A stretch of 52,029 nt of DNA from Bacillota bacterium (GCA_023433405.1 JAEZCT010000007.1:1-52029); one strand, 5' to 3'; positions 32,891 through 42,959 are shown, counted from the first letter of the stretch. Program-made: numbers and translations. The notes: a model not told the origin generated them from the letters alone.

Positions 32891-33559
32891 CTACTCATAA
32901 ATACCGTAAGCTCTGTTAACATTTTGTACAAAAACAATCCCGTTGCCCGGCTTGTCGAGCTCCAGTTTTGTATGAATAGAGGATACAATCGCATCCACCA
33001 CATCGTCTTTTGCTAAAATCATTACCAGTTCCTTTTCCGGCTCGATAGCCATATTAAAAACCTTGCTGGTTTCGTGCACACCGGAACCTCTGGCATTAAT
33101 TATCGTGCCGCCCTTTGATCCGGCAGCGGTAGCAGCCTCGATAACATCTTCGGCGGAACCTCTGTTCACAATGGCGGTAACCAATAAAAACATGGGTTTG
33201 TTGACACCTCTTTCCTGTTCATTTACGCGGAGCGTGCATAACTGCGATCCCGCAATGCAAAACACATCCAGAATGAATGCGATTCCATGGTTCGGCTTTT
33301 CAAAGTGAAAATCGGTACTTAGCCCGTTGAGCGCGTGATCCGCCGATTGATAGTCCGCCGCCATAATGACGATTTCTTTTCTTTCATCATAGAGAGACAA
33401 AAAATTCAAAAAGGAATTATTCACCGTTCCTTTTCCCGACATAATCGTGCCCCCACGCACACCGTACTCCTTTGCCCTGTGCAGAACCTTGCTGCCCATA
33501 CCGTAATTCACCACAACATGAATCAGCACAAAGCCGGGTACTGCGTCAAGATTATTCAT
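32891..33559 (-). CDS. Tandem PII-like signalling protein
   Basis: 222-residue protein made of two PII-like (GlnB-fold) repeats, about 10-105 and 120-215. The pattern of a beta strand, then GGTIMSGKG in the first and GGTIINARG in the second, and EIVIMAADY / ELVMILAKD, shows the duplication. Such proteins bind ATP/ADP or other nucleotides and control a partner membrane protein. Here the gene overlaps the DUF1538 membrane gene upstream by 8 bp, so it is very likely its regulator. The typical T-loop Tyr of GlnB is not evident. Confidence 0.82.
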   Translation of the reverse strand: MNNLDAVPGFVLIHVVVNYGMGSKVLHRAKEYGVRGGTIMSGKGTVNNSFLNFLSLYDERKEIVIMAADYQSADHALNGLSTDFHFEKPNHGIAFILDVFCIAGSQLCTLRVNEQERGVNKPMFLLVTAIVNRGSAEDVIEAATAAGSKGGTIINARGSGVHETSKVFNMAIEPEKELVMILAKDDVVDAIVSSIHTKLELDKPGNGIVFVQNVNRAYGIYE

Positions 33560-35045
33560 CCGTTTTCTTAGCTCCTTTGGCTTTCGATTTTATAAGAAAT
33601 AGTAGTCCAAGAAATTCCAAGGTGATAATCGGCATCATTGCGACCATTGCAATCATCCCAAAGCCGTCCCGCATTAAGTCGGCACCTTCAAACGCAAAGG
33701 CCGCCCCCTGCATAAAAGCCAGTATAAAGGTCGCCGTCATGGGCCCGGTCGCTACGCCGCCCGCGTCAAAAGCAATGCCGACAAATATCTTGGGAATAAA
33801 AAGCGTCATAATCAGGCAAATGATGTAGCCGGGCAGCAGGTAGTGCCAAAGCTCCAGCTTGGGTAACAGAATGCGAATGACAGACATTGCCACAGCGAGT
33901 CCCACTCCCAGGGAGAGTGCGGTTAGCACAGCGCTTTTCTTGACATAGCCGCTGGTAACTTCTTCAATTTGAGTGGTAAGCACATAAACCGCAGGCTCGG
34001 CCAAAATTGTAACAAGCCCCAGCACAAAGCCTATGCCGATAATGTAAGCCTTGTTGTCCATTAGTGCAAGGGCTTCACCGATGCTGGTGCTTACATCCAT
34101 AAAACCGCCGTTAACACCGAGCAAAAACACAAACAGTCCGATAAAAGCAAACACAAAGCCTGTCAGAAGCTTGCGTAGTTCCCTTTTTTTAAGTCTAAAA
34201 AAAACCTTTTGCAGCACCATCAAAATAACCAGTAGGGGAAGAATGGCCATGACGCTGTCTTGCAGATTGCCCGGCAATACCTTAAGGAACGGTTCAAGAA
34301 TGGAACCTGAACCGACGATGTCTGTTTCAAGGCCAGAAGGGTAGTTACTGGCTGGCATCACTAAATCTAGAATCATTAGTGACATAATCGCTCCGGTGGA
34401 GGCGATTGCAACGAGCCCAAAGCTGTCTTTTTCCGATGCCTTACTGTCCTTTTTCAGCTTTGAGATACCCAAGGAAAGCGATAGAATAAACGGCACGGCC
34501 AGTATGCCTGTCGTCGCTCCGGAAGCATCAAAGGAGATAGCCAAAAACTCTCGGGACACAAAGATTGCCATAGCAAAGATTATGAGATAAAGGACAATCA
34601 GTATTTTATACAAGGGGACATTGTAAAATACTCTCAAGAATCCCAAAGAAAGCATGATGGCCAGTCCCACAGAAACCAAAACAAGAATGGTAACCGAGGG
34701 GATCTGTCCCGATGTCACATAGTCCACCTGGCCGGCCAATACCATCAGTCCCGGTTCTGCTATGGAAATAAAGAACCCGAGAATCAATCCGGCAATCAGT
34801 ACAATCCATAACTTGTTGCTTTTTGCAAGAGACGAGCCGGTCATGCTGCCCAAGGGAGTGATTCCAATATCAACACCCAAAAGAAAAATCGCAAGACCAA
34901 ACACCACCAGCAAAGAGCCGATTAAAAAGCTGATGAGCAAATTCGTTTCAAGCGGGGCAATGGTAAAATGTAAAATTAATACCAAAATAACAATAGGCAT
35001 TACAGACATTATAACATCTTTGAATTTAGAAGCCAATAGTTTCAC
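33552..35045 (-). CDS. DUF1538 membrane protein, internally duplicated
   Basis: 497-residue polytopic protein of the DUF1538 family. It has two homologous halves, each with about six membrane segments: FLLGVDIGITP with FDASGATTG in the first and FLLGVNGGFMD with FDAGGVATGPMTATF in the second. Such duplicated repeats are usual in transporters, and a transport role is likely but unproven. Start GTG 35045 has AAAGGATGG upstream. Translationally coupled to the tandem PII-like gene. Substrate unknown. Confidence 0.85.
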   Translation of the reverse strand: MKLLASKFKDVIMSVMPIVILVLILHFTIAPLETNLLISFLIGSLLVVFGLAIFLLGVDIGITPLGSMTGSSLAKSNKLWIVLIAGLILGFFISIAEPGLMVLAGQVDYVTSGQIPSVTILVLVSVGLAIMLSLGFLRVFYNVPLYKILIVLYLIIFAMAIFVSREFLAISFDASGATTGILAVPFILSLSLGISKLKKDSKASEKDSFGLVAIASTGAIMSLMILDLVMPASNYPSGLETDIVGSGSILEPFLKVLPGNLQDSVMAILPLLVILMVLQKVFFRLKKRELRKLLTGFVFAFIGLFVFLLGVNGGFMDVSTSIGEALALMDNKAYIIGIGFVLGLVTILAEPAVYVLTTQIEEVTSGYVKKSAVLTALSLGVGLAVAMSVIRILLPKLELWHYLLPGYIICLIMTLFIPKIFVGIAFDAGGVATGPMTATFILAFMQGAAFAFEGADLMRDGFGMIAMVAMMPIITLEFLGLLFLIKSKAKGAKKTDE

Positions 35046-35622
35046 TCATGTCCATCCTTTCAATTGCTTATTTCCCGTGCTATGTGAAAGCACCTCCGTT
35101 TCCATATACAGTAACAGGAATCTCGTCTTAAAAATAATATTAGGGTGAGTTACCGCACATCATCCGGCGCTTTTTTAGTCCGCAGTGTGCTTTTGGGTTT
35201 CTACAGAATTATTTGCTGCAATTAAAACGAGATGGTTTGAGGGGGCAGGTCGGTAGCAGTCAACTGGCTCTTGATATGGCCGCAAAAGAAAACGCAGGCG
35301 TTTTTCCCTTTGACAGCTCGTCATAGGCATATCCGACCGCCCTCATCTGCTGCTTTGACCATACTATATTAATTATATATAGTTAAGCTCATAAAATCAA
35401 TAAATTTAGTCGTAAAGATTTCTTAACAAACCTAAAATTGAGATAATTAAAAAATAATTCTTGTTTTCTCTTTATATATTTCTGCTATCCATTTTAACAA
35501 ATGTATTTCCTAACTAAACGGAAATGAAAAGAGGTGGCGTACTCTATTTTATAATCAGGGTTAGAAATTCGTTCGCGAGAGTTTTTGCGTAATGAAAAAA
35601 GCACAGATTTACACGGGTTGTG
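35046..35622. other. Intergenic region with little recognisable content
   Basis: About 575 bp upstream of DUF1538. It must hold the DUF1538/PII promoter, but I could not pick one with confidence. No gene or repeat recognised. Confidence 0.4.
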
Positions 35623-35652
35623 TTGACACTAATCGGATAAAAGTCATATAAT
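35623..35652 (+). promoter_or_regulatory. Promoter of the AraC regulator
   Basis: TTGACA (35623-35628), 18 bp, TATAAT (35647-35652), strong match. It lies about 170 bp ahead of the araC-type gene. Confidence 0.75.
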
Positions 35653-35824
35653 AAGCATATGCTTATAGAAATAAACTGAAACTTCCGGTCATAGACATCA
35701 AGCGCAAGGCGGCAACTTAAGCTAGCGCGGCGTTGTCTTAGCGGGTTACAGATACGACCATCAGTCTTCCACGTCCTTGCATTCTTAACGTTGTTTTCAT
35801 TTTGTATACTGAGTGGAGGATAAT

Positions 35825-36586
35825 ATGTTTAAGGTTTTGGCAGCGGAATACGATGCAGTGCATAAAGAGGATTTTGAGTATGGTTCCAATGAAAGGAACT
35901 CCTTTTGGTTGATTGTTTTAATCCATACCCCTGTCGAGCTTAATGTTGATGGATATTATATAAAATATCCGGAGAATAGTATTATGTTATTTCGACCTCA
36001 TCAGGTTTATCATTACAGAGCATGCGACAACACATATGCTAATGACTATACCAGATTTATTACAGACGACGATTACTATTTTAATGCTAAAATTCCGGCT
36101 GTGGAATCTATCCCTTTTGAAGAGGCCTGGTATTACCACCGCCTGTTTCAGCTAATTACCACAGAATTTGTGTCTTCCAATCCCAATAAAGAACTGCTTA
36201 TGGAAAAACTAATGCAGGTAATATTTACAAAAATATCCTTCCGATTTGATTTCGCGCCTGCACAAAATATTTGCAAAAGCGTATATGATTTGAAGGATGA
36301 AATATTTAAACATCCGGAAATCGAGTGGACATTGCCCTTAATGGCGAAAAAAATCAATCTCTCCGTCAGTCATCTGGAAAATACCTACAGGCAAACCTTC
36401 GATATAACCTGTATGGGGGACGTAATTACTGCCCGCATTACACTTGCAAAGCGGTATTTAAAAAACAGCAGGTACTCTGTGGCAGAGATTATCCCGCTGT
36501 GCGGATACACATCGGCGGAGCATTTTTTTCGGCAGTTCAAAAAATTGACCGGTCTAACTCCAAACCAGTACAGAAAAAACAGCTAA
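35825..36586 (+). CDS. AraC family regulator of the sugar import locus
   Basis: 253-residue regulator: an N-terminal cupin-like ligand domain (about residues 1-150) and a C-terminal AraC DNA-binding domain with two HTH motifs (MAKKINLSVSHLENTYRQTF; VAEIIPLCGYTSAEHFFRQF, residues about 175-245). Ends in LTGLTPNQYRKN, the typical AraC tail. ATG 35825 follows GTGGAGG; the GTG at 35813 is too close to this site. It precedes the sugar ABC importer genes and is their likely activator. Half-site-like direct repeats lie at 36704-36734. Confidence 0.9.
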   Translation: MFKVLAAEYDAVHKEDFEYGSNERNSFWLIVLIHTPVELNVDGYYIKYPENSIMLFRPHQVYHYRACDNTYANDYTRFITDDDYYFNAKIPAVESIPFEEAWYYHRLFQLITTEFVSSNPNKELLMEKLMQVIFTKISFRFDFAPAQNICKSVYDLKDEIFKHPEIEWTLPLMAKKINLSVSHLENTYRQTFDITCMGDVITARITLAKRYLKNSRYSVAEIIPLCGYTSAEHFFRQFKKLTGLTPNQYRKNS

Positions 36587-36620
36587 GGCGGATGTCTTTG
36601 CTGCACAAAGTATCACCCAC

Positions 36621-36664
36621 CCCCGCGCATAGCCTCAATGGAAGGCAGGTGCGCGGGGCTTTTG
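36621..36664 (+). terminator. Terminator after the AraC gene
   Basis: CCCCGCGCA (36621-36629) pairs with TGCGCGGGG (36650-36658), with an inner CCT/AGG stem, then CTTTTG. Weak T-run. Confidence 0.6.
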
Positions 36665-36703
36665 CGTTGTGCTGACTAATGAATGGAGCAGGATGAAACC
36701 GTA

Positions 36704-36734
36704 ATATAAGTCAGTTTTTTTAGCATATAAGTCA
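36704..36734. promoter_or_regulatory. Direct-repeat site, candidate AraC operator
   Basis: ATATAAGTCA occurs at 36704-36713 and 36725-36734, exactly 21 bp apart (two helical turns), just upstream of a TATAAT at 36777-36782 with TTGTAA (36756-36761) as a poor -35. This spacing is usual for AraC-family half-sites. Confidence 0.55.
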
Positions 36735-36930
36735 TTTATATAGGATAATAAATCATTGTAAATATATTAACAGTCATATAATATATTGATATAGCACAAT
36801 AAATATAAATAATAAAAAATAAATATGTACAATAACTACAACTATTTGCGCGTAAAGCGTGATGGTTACCCTTATGGATTTCAGTCGGGGCAACGTAATC
36901 ATAAGCTGTTATACGCAAGAAGGGGGACAC

Positions 36931-37851
36931 ATGAAGACCATAAGTAAAAGAAAATTGCGCTCTTACCGGGAATTTTTGCTCATCACGCCGTTTATTGTGC
37001 TGGTGGCGATATTTGCCTACTATCCATTATATGGGTGGATATACTCGTTCTACGATTATCAGCCGCCGCTTCCTTTTTCGTGGGATTCGTTTGTAGGGTT
37101 AAAATGGTTTAAGGTTCTCTTCCAAAGTAAATCCTACATAAAGCAGACACTAGAAGTGCTGCGAAACACCTTCGCCATGAGTGGTATCGCACTCGCGTTT
37201 TCGTGGCTGCCAATGGTATTTGCCATTCTGCTCAACGAAATCAAGGCGGTAAGGTTTAAAAAGTTCGTGCAGACGGTTACCACCATACCAAACTTTATCA
37301 GTTGGGTATTGGTGTACTCGGTGGCTTTTCTGCTCATGAGCAACAATGGCATGTTTAACAGCGTACTGCAGGATTGGGGTCTGATATCAGCCCCCATCGA
37401 TTTCATGAAATCCAGCAGTAACATGTGGCTAAAAATGTGGCTGTGGCTTACATGGAAGAATCTCGGGTGGGCGGCAATTATGTATATCGCCGCTATCGCG
37501 GGAATTGATGAAATGCTTTATGAGGCGGCTCGTATTGATGGAGCCACTCGAATAAAATGTATTTGGTATATTACATTACCCGGATTAATGCCAACATTTT
37601 TTGTTCTTTTACTTTTGAATATATCCAATTTTTTGAACAACGGGATGGAGCAGTATTACGTTTTTCAAAACTCATGGAACAGAGAGTATATACAGGTTTT
37701 GGATTTGTATGTCTATAACCTCTCAACCAGCAAACCGCCGGTCTATTCTGTTTCAACTGCTTTGAGTATGTTGAAAAGTATAGTGAGTCTTGTGCTGCTG
37801 TTTGGCGCCAATTCATTCTCAAAGCTGGTGCGCAAGCAAAGCATCATATAA
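36931..37851 (+). CDS. Sugar ABC importer permease, LplB type
   Basis: 306-residue inner-membrane permease with six membrane segments. The EAA loop EAARIDGATRIKCIWYITLPG contacts the ATPase; here it reads EAARIDGA then TLPG. Belongs to the LplB-like group that transports oligosaccharides in Firmicutes; the ATPase is usually encoded elsewhere and shared, as here. ATG 36931 follows AGAAGGGGG. First gene of the importer operon. Confidence 0.9.
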   Translation: MKTISKRKLRSYREFLLITPFIVLVAIFAYYPLYGWIYSFYDYQPPLPFSWDSFVGLKWFKVLFQSKSYIKQTLEVLRNTFAMSGIALAFSWLPMVFAILLNEIKAVRFKKFVQTVTTIPNFISWVLVYSVAFLLMSNNGMFNSVLQDWGLISAPIDFMKSSSNMWLKMWLWLTWKNLGWAAIMYIAAIAGIDEMLYEAARIDGATRIKCIWYITLPGLMPTFFVLLLLNISNFLNNGMEQYYVFQNSWNREYIQVLDLYVYNLSTSKPPVYSVSTALSMLKSIVSLVLLFGANSFSKLVRKQSII

Positions 37852-37861
37852 GGAGGCAGCA

Positions 37862-38797
37862 ATGGTTAGGCAAAGTGATGTTTTTATAAAAAAACGCAAT
37901 AAGATTAAGCAGCGTTCACTCAGCGACATCTTACTGGACGCGGTTGTTTATGTGGTGTTTACTCTATTTTCGTTTGTTTGCATCTATCCCTTTTACTATA
38001 TTTTTATCAACACAATCAGCAACAACAAGCTCAGCGAAAAAGGAGCCGTGGTATGGTATCCAAAAGAGCTGCATCTGGAAAACTACATCGAGGCCTTTAA
38101 AATACCTGGAATTGTGCAGGCGGCAACCGTATCGATAGCCAGAACGGTGATTGGAACCCTATTTACTGTGTTGTGCGCGGCGTTTTTGGGATATATGTTT
38201 ACGCGTGAAACGGTGTGGAAACGCAAATTCTGGTACCGCTTTGTGGTTATTACTATGTACTTTAACGCGGGCATTATCCCTTGGTATTTAACAATGATGA
38301 ATCTGGGACTTACCAATAACTTTTGGGCGTACATTCTGCCCACCGTGGTTTCGCCGTTTTATATCATATTGACCAAGACCTATCTGGAATCCACGCCAAA
38401 GGAGCTGCAAGAGGCTGCTGATTGTGACGGCGCGGGAGTTTTAACAATCTTCTTTCGCATTATGCTGCCAATTGCAAAACCAATATTGGCTACGATTGCT
38501 ATATTTTCCGCCGTTACCCAGTGGAACTCCTTTCAGGATACACTGCTGCTGGTGACGCAGGAAAAATACTATACCCTTCAGTTTATCCTGTACCGGTACT
38601 TGCAGTCGTCACAGTCATTAAAAGCGATTATTAATGCAACCTCGGGAAGTGCGGCGGCTATGCTTTCAAATGCGCAGACGCAAACCTCCATCCGAATGAC
38701 CGTAACAATCATCGTGGCACTGCCTATCCTGCTGGTATACCCAATCTTCCAGCGCTTCTTTGTCAAGGGCATTATGATTGGAGCGGTAAAGGGTTAA
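37862..38797 (+). CDS. Sugar ABC importer permease, YtcP/LplC type
   Basis: 311-residue second permease with six membrane segments; the EAA loop includes ELQEAADCDGAGVLTIFFRI and ends with LPIAKP. ATG 37862 has a consensus AAGGAGG 8 bp upstream, 10 bp after the first permease stop. The pair forms the channel. Confidence 0.9.
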   Translation: MVRQSDVFIKKRNKIKQRSLSDILLDAVVYVVFTLFSFVCIYPFYYIFINTISNNKLSEKGAVVWYPKELHLENYIEAFKIPGIVQAATVSIARTVIGTLFTVLCAAFLGYMFTRETVWKRKFWYRFVVITMYFNAGIIPWYLTMMNLGLTNNFWAYILPTVVSPFYIILTKTYLESTPKELQEAADCDGAGVLTIFFRIMLPIAKPILATIAIFSAVTQWNSFQDTLLLVTQEKYYTLQFILYRYLQSSQSLKAIINATSGSAAAMLSNAQTQTSIRMTVTIIVALPILLVYPIFQRFFVKGIMIGAVKG

Positions 38798-38947
38798 TGT
38801 TTTCCCCAAATAAAGTGTAGGAAATAGTTGTAATACTATTCTCAATAAGAAATGTGACCAAAAACAGGTCATTTTCATAGCTTGGTTGATATTCCGAAAG
38901 GGATTCAGCATATACGCGTCACTAAATGATTTAAGGAGGACGAGAAT

Positions 38948-40699
38948 ATGAAAATCAAAAGGCAAATTGCAGCAATGCTTGCTTCAGTGCTTGCTATTTC
39001 TTTGTTACTCACAGCGTGTTCAACGTCACCGGGAAACGTTTCCAGCAGCAAATCGGAGGGCAGCAGTACCCCGTCCGGCAGCGCTGGGGGACTAGAACCC
39101 CTTAGTCTTGAGGTCTATTCACAGCCCGCAAACTTTCAAGGCGAGCAGGTCGGCTGGGCCGCTAAGGTTCTAAAAGACGAGCTTAACGTTACGCTGAACA
39201 TCATCGCTCCTCAGGTGGCGGGCGCCGATATCTTTGCAGCCCGTGCCGCAGCCGGTTTCCTCGGCGACTTAATTATTATGGATAACGCGGATATTCAGGC
39301 CGGCATCAAGTCGGGGCTAGTCGTGGATATCACCGACGGCATGAAGACCTTTGTCTCTTTTGAGGAGTACAAGCCCCAGTTGGATTATTACAATACCTCC
39401 CTTGAGGGAGTTGGCGAAGGCAAATACTATGCGTGGCCCTGTGAGATGGCTAACACAAGCCCGACCACGTTTTCACCCATCATCCCTGGTGTAGCTCCCA
39501 CTGTTCTTTGGGATTACTACAACGAAATTGGCGCGCCTGAGATAGAAAACCTTTCGGGTCTGGTATCGGTGCTTCGTCAAATTCAGGATAAGCACCCGAC
39601 AAATGCCGCGGGCGACCCAAGCTATGGCATAACCCTCTGGCCTGACTGGGATGGTACGTCTATGGAGAACGTCAACCAGCTCACAAAATGGTACGGCCAG
39701 GAAATCGTTAACGGCAACAGCTCTATTTTGCTTGGCTCAGACGGCAGCATGATGGAACTTACCGACGATAAGGGCGCTTATAAAAAGATCCTTCAGTTCT
39801 ACTTTGAGGCAAATCAAGCCGGTGTCATCGACCCGGACTCTGGCACACAGAACTGGGACGCTGTATGGCCTAAGTTCAGCTCCAAGCGCGTTTTCTTAAT
39901 TTGGAATGACTGGCAGCAGGGCTTCTGGAATACTACCGACCGCGGTAACAGCGGTGAGAACTTTATTATGGCACCCATTAAGGATATGTCTATCTATCAA
40001 CCTTCCGATCCCTACTTCGGCAGCGGCAGAGCGTTTGCCTGTGGCACGAATGACCCTGTGAAGAAGGAAAGAGTCATTAAGCTCATGGATTGGATGTCCA
40101 GCCCCAAGGGTCTCGAAGTCATTCACGGCGGCATCTATGGCTTCACTTATGAGGATGCGGCAGATGGCAACGGGTTTGTGCGCACAGCTGTAGGTGAGAC
40201 CGCACTGATGGATAACTCTCCCGTGCCCGAAGAATTCGGCGGCGGTCTGTATGCCGATGGAATGCTTCAGGTCAACCAGTGGATGGTCGCGAGCGTAGGC
40301 ATTAATCCCACCAACAACACTCCTTACGGTACCCTTTATTGGCCCGCAGAGGTTGAGAAGGCCAAAACCACCACAACCAAGCAGTGGAGTGAACGTTTTA
40401 AGGCTGAAAACCCTGTGGATTACCTCACAAAATCCAAAACAATCAGCGTAGTGCCCTTTGTGAACGTAAACCTCAAGCCGGATACCACGGATATCGCGCT
40501 CATCAGAAGCAATTGTGGTCCGCTGGTATGCGACGCCTCCTGGAAGATGGTCTTCGCGAAGGATCAGGCTGAGTTTGATAAGATCTGGAGTGACCTCAAG
40601 ACCACGCTGGACGGCTTTGACTGGAATACGCTGGTTCAATTTGATACCGAGAAGCTCAAGGCCCTTGTTGACGAGAGAGCAAAGGCTCTGGCTAACTAA
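38948..40699 (+). CDS. Extracellular sugar-binding lipoprotein
   Basis: 583-residue solute-binding protein of the LplA/YtcQ family. Signal peptide with lipobox LLLTAC (lipidated C24), then a Ser/Gly-rich linker, and the large two-lobe binding domain from about residue 50. It captures an oligosaccharide for the two permeases. It is 150 bp after the second permease and has AAGGAGG upstream. Strongly expressed by codon choice is likely but was not measured. A terminator follows at 40776. Confidence 0.9.
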   Translation: MKIKRQIAAMLASVLAISLLLTACSTSPGNVSSSKSEGSSTPSGSAGGLEPLSLEVYSQPANFQGEQVGWAAKVLKDELNVTLNIIAPQVAGADIFAARAAAGFLGDLIIMDNADIQAGIKSGLVVDITDGMKTFVSFEEYKPQLDYYNTSLEGVGEGKYYAWPCEMANTSPTTFSPIIPGVAPTVLWDYYNEIGAPEIENLSGLVSVLRQIQDKHPTNAAGDPSYGITLWPDWDGTSMENVNQLTKWYGQEIVNGNSSILLGSDGSMMELTDDKGAYKKILQFYFEANQAGVIDPDSGTQNWDAVWPKFSSKRVFLIWNDWQQGFWNTTDRGNSGENFIMAPIKDMSIYQPSDPYFGSGRAFACGTNDPVKKERVIKLMDWMSSPKGLEVIHGGIYGFTYEDAADGNGFVRTAVGETALMDNSPVPEEFGGGLYADGMLQVNQWMVASVGINPTNNTPYGTLYWPAEVEKAKTTTTKQWSERFKAENPVDYLTKSKTISVVPFVNVNLKPDTTDIALIRSNCGPLVCDASWKMVFAKDQAEFDKIWSDLKTTLDGFDWNTLVQFDTEKLKALVDERAKALAN

Positions 40700-40775
40700 G
40701 CTAACGTGGCAAGATGAATTTTGAAAAGTACTAAATTGGGAATTTTTAATTAGTGGCATTTGCCTTGCCTATTGC

Positions 40776-40805
40776 AAAGAGGGTGCTTTATTTAGCACCC
40801 TCTTT
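40776..40805 (+). terminator. Terminator after the sugar-binding protein gene
   Basis: AAAGAGGGTGCT pairs with AGCACCCTCTTT around a short TTATTT loop. It separates the importer from the enzyme genes, so those are transcribed by readthrough or by a promoter I cannot see. Confidence 0.8.
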
Positions 40806-40814
40806 ATCAATGTA

Positions 40815-40916
40815 ATACTAATCCCCTCAAAAAGAGTCGATAAAAATCCGCGTGAAAACCCATAAATTAAAGCTTTTCACTTGATTTTTATACTCTTTTA
40901 AATCGGATATTAGTAT
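40815..40916 (+). repeat. Hairpin (MITE-like) repeat, copy 6, short form
   Basis: Consensus-like 102-bp copy from ATACTAATCCCCTC to GGATATTAGTAT. It differs from the copy at 45089 at one base. It lies directly after a terminator and 7 bp before the next gene's ribosome binding site. Confidence 0.95.
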
Positions 40917-40939
40917 AAGGATAAGGAGTGAGAAAAGGA

Positions 40940-42895
40940 ATGAATAACGACCTTACCGCCCGCCTTCCGGACGGCAGCTTCTTTACCACATGGGAGGATC
41001 CCTGCAAGTACACCCGGGAGCTTCACGTTGCGGCAGGACATCCCGGCGCCGCGGACACGAATGACGGGAGCCCCGAGCATCCCTTTGCGACCATTAACGC
41101 AGCGGCCGCCGTTGCGGAGCCGGGTACGCGGGTGCTCATTCACACCGGCACCTACCGCGAATGTGTTCGTCCCGCCCGCGGAGGCGAAAGCCCCGCGCGC
41201 ATGATTTCATATGAGAATTTTCAGGATGACGAGGTCGTCATTAAGGCGTCGGAGGTTGCGAAAGCGTTTGTGCCAAGCGAAGGCTGGCGCAAGGGCGCGT
41301 CCCCATGGGACGCCGCTCCCCCAGATGTCCCAATTTGGGCAACTGCCCTTAACCCGGATGCTTTTCGCGGCTACAATCCCTTTTGTGCCGTCAATATCCT
41401 TCACGACCGGCTGTTTATCGAGTACGAAAAGACCGATATGACCACCTACCTCAACCGCCGGGGCATGGTATTCTGTGACGGCAAGCCGCTGGTTCAGGTC
41501 CCGCTGTACCATCACATGTCGCTGCAGCCCGGTTCGTATTGGGTGGAGGCGAACGGGCAGACGGTGCATTTTCGTCTCCCCGGCGACGCGAACCCCGCAG
41601 ACCATGTCATTGAGCTAACCTGCAGGGAGCAGTGCTTTGCGCCTCTGATTCCGTTTTTGTCGTATATCCGGGTAAAGGGGCTTGTGTGCGCCCATGCCGC
41701 AACGGGTGCGCCGGTACCGCAGCGGGGTTCGATTTCGCTGTACCGGGGGCATCACTGGGTGATTGAGGATTGTACAATTGACTGGTCAAACGGCGTGGGA
41801 ATCGACATCGGCAATGAATGCTGGCACCATACTATGGATAGCGGGCTGGTTTTGGGCCACGACATTATCCGCCGTTGCGGCATTCACAACGTGGGTGTTT
41901 GCGCCATTGCTGCCATGTTTGTGGAGAATATCCTTCTCGAGGACAACCTCATATCAGGCACTGGGTGGCAGAAGATGGAGCTATCCTGGGAGGCGGGCGG
42001 GTTTAAGGCGCACAACTGCCGCAACAGCCTCATACGGCGCAACATCTTCACCAAAACCTTCCGCGCCGACCATCTGTGGCTGGATGTTGCCAATGAAAAC
42101 AACCGCATTACCTCCAACCTGTTCCTTGACGGCATCGAGCAGCGGGAGGCAATCTTTATTGAGTGCAGCCGCGACGGGACCAACCTGATCGACAATAATT
42201 TCTTTTGGAACGTAGAGGGGCGCTTTGACCCCGCCGCTCTCAAGGAGGAGCCGGGATCCACCGGATGGTACAAGATGGAGGAAAACGGCCCGGTGAACGG
42301 TTACGCAATCTACGGCGAGGGGACCGATCACCTGCGCATTGCCCACAACTTTATGGGTAAGTGCAGAAGCGCCGGCTACTTTACAAAGCCCGTCGCGTTT
42401 CGCATCGACAGAGCAAGCCGGGGCGGCACCTCCCGCGATGCAAGGCTTTATAACAACATCTTCTACGATTGCGGCGAGGCAGCAATCAAGTTCCCCACAG
42501 AGAAGAACGATTCGGACGGCAACCTCTTTCTCAATATGCCGGGAGGCTACCTGCGCGTAATCTATCCCGCGCCCGAGGCGTGCCTTGATTTGCCCGCCTG
42601 GCAGGAGTTTTACAATAAGGATTTAAACTCCGCCGAGGGAAGCCTGCGCATAGCGGTGGACACGGAAAACTATACGATCACCTTTGACAATACGGACCCG
42701 CCCGCCGTGCCGTTTCGTCTGCACAGGGAGAAGCCCGGCTTTGTCCGTCAGCTGGACAAGGTGCCGAGGGTGGATTCCTATGACCTTGTGCCCAATGACT
42801 TTTTTGGCGGGGAGATTGCGGCGGCTAAGCGCTTGCCCGGCCCATTTGGAGAGCTAAAACATGCCGTGACGGTGAGTATAGACCCAAGGCGTTAG
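40940..42895 (+). CDS. Right-handed beta-helix carbohydrate-active protein, no signal peptide
   Basis: 651-residue protein with a parallel beta-helix: repeated pattern such as HWVIEDCTIDWSNGVGIDIG, NLISGTGW, NSLIRRNIFTKT, NNRITSNLFLDG and ARLYNNIFYDCG. DUF1565-type start SPEHPFATINAAAAVAEPGTR. Such folds are found in polysaccharide lyases, GH28-like and arabinan/pectin enzymes; catalytic residues cannot be assigned here. No signal peptide is visible, so it should act in the cytoplasm on imported oligosaccharides. ATG 40940 is used with AAGGAG (40923-40928) upstream; the adjacent GTG at 40928 overlaps this site. Confidence 0.8.
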   Translation: MNNDLTARLPDGSFFTTWEDPCKYTRELHVAAGHPGAADTNDGSPEHPFATINAAAAVAEPGTRVLIHTGTYRECVRPARGGESPARMISYENFQDDEVVIKASEVAKAFVPSEGWRKGASPWDAAPPDVPIWATALNPDAFRGYNPFCAVNILHDRLFIEYEKTDMTTYLNRRGMVFCDGKPLVQVPLYHHMSLQPGSYWVEANGQTVHFRLPGDANPADHVIELTCREQCFAPLIPFLSYIRVKGLVCAHAATGAPVPQRGSISLYRGHHWVIEDCTIDWSNGVGIDIGNECWHHTMDSGLVLGHDIIRRCGIHNVGVCAIAAMFVENILLEDNLISGTGWQKMELSWEAGGFKAHNCRNSLIRRNIFTKTFRADHLWLDVANENNRITSNLFLDGIEQREAIFIECSRDGTNLIDNNFFWNVEGRFDPAALKEEPGSTGWYKMEENGPVNGYAIYGEGTDHLRIAHNFMGKCRSAGYFTKPVAFRIDRASRGGTSRDARLYNNIFYDCGEAAIKFPTEKNDSDGNLFLNMPGGYLRVIYPAPEACLDLPAWQEFYNKDLNSAEGSLRIAVDTENYTITFDNTDPPAVPFRLHREKPGFVRQLDKVPRVDSYDLVPNDFFGGEIAAAKRLPGPFGELKHAVTVSIDPRR

Positions 42896-42959
42896 CAGAG
42901 GGGTCAGGCACCCGCACGGAGCGCGCACCCATAATCAACCACTGGGAGTGAGAAAAGCA

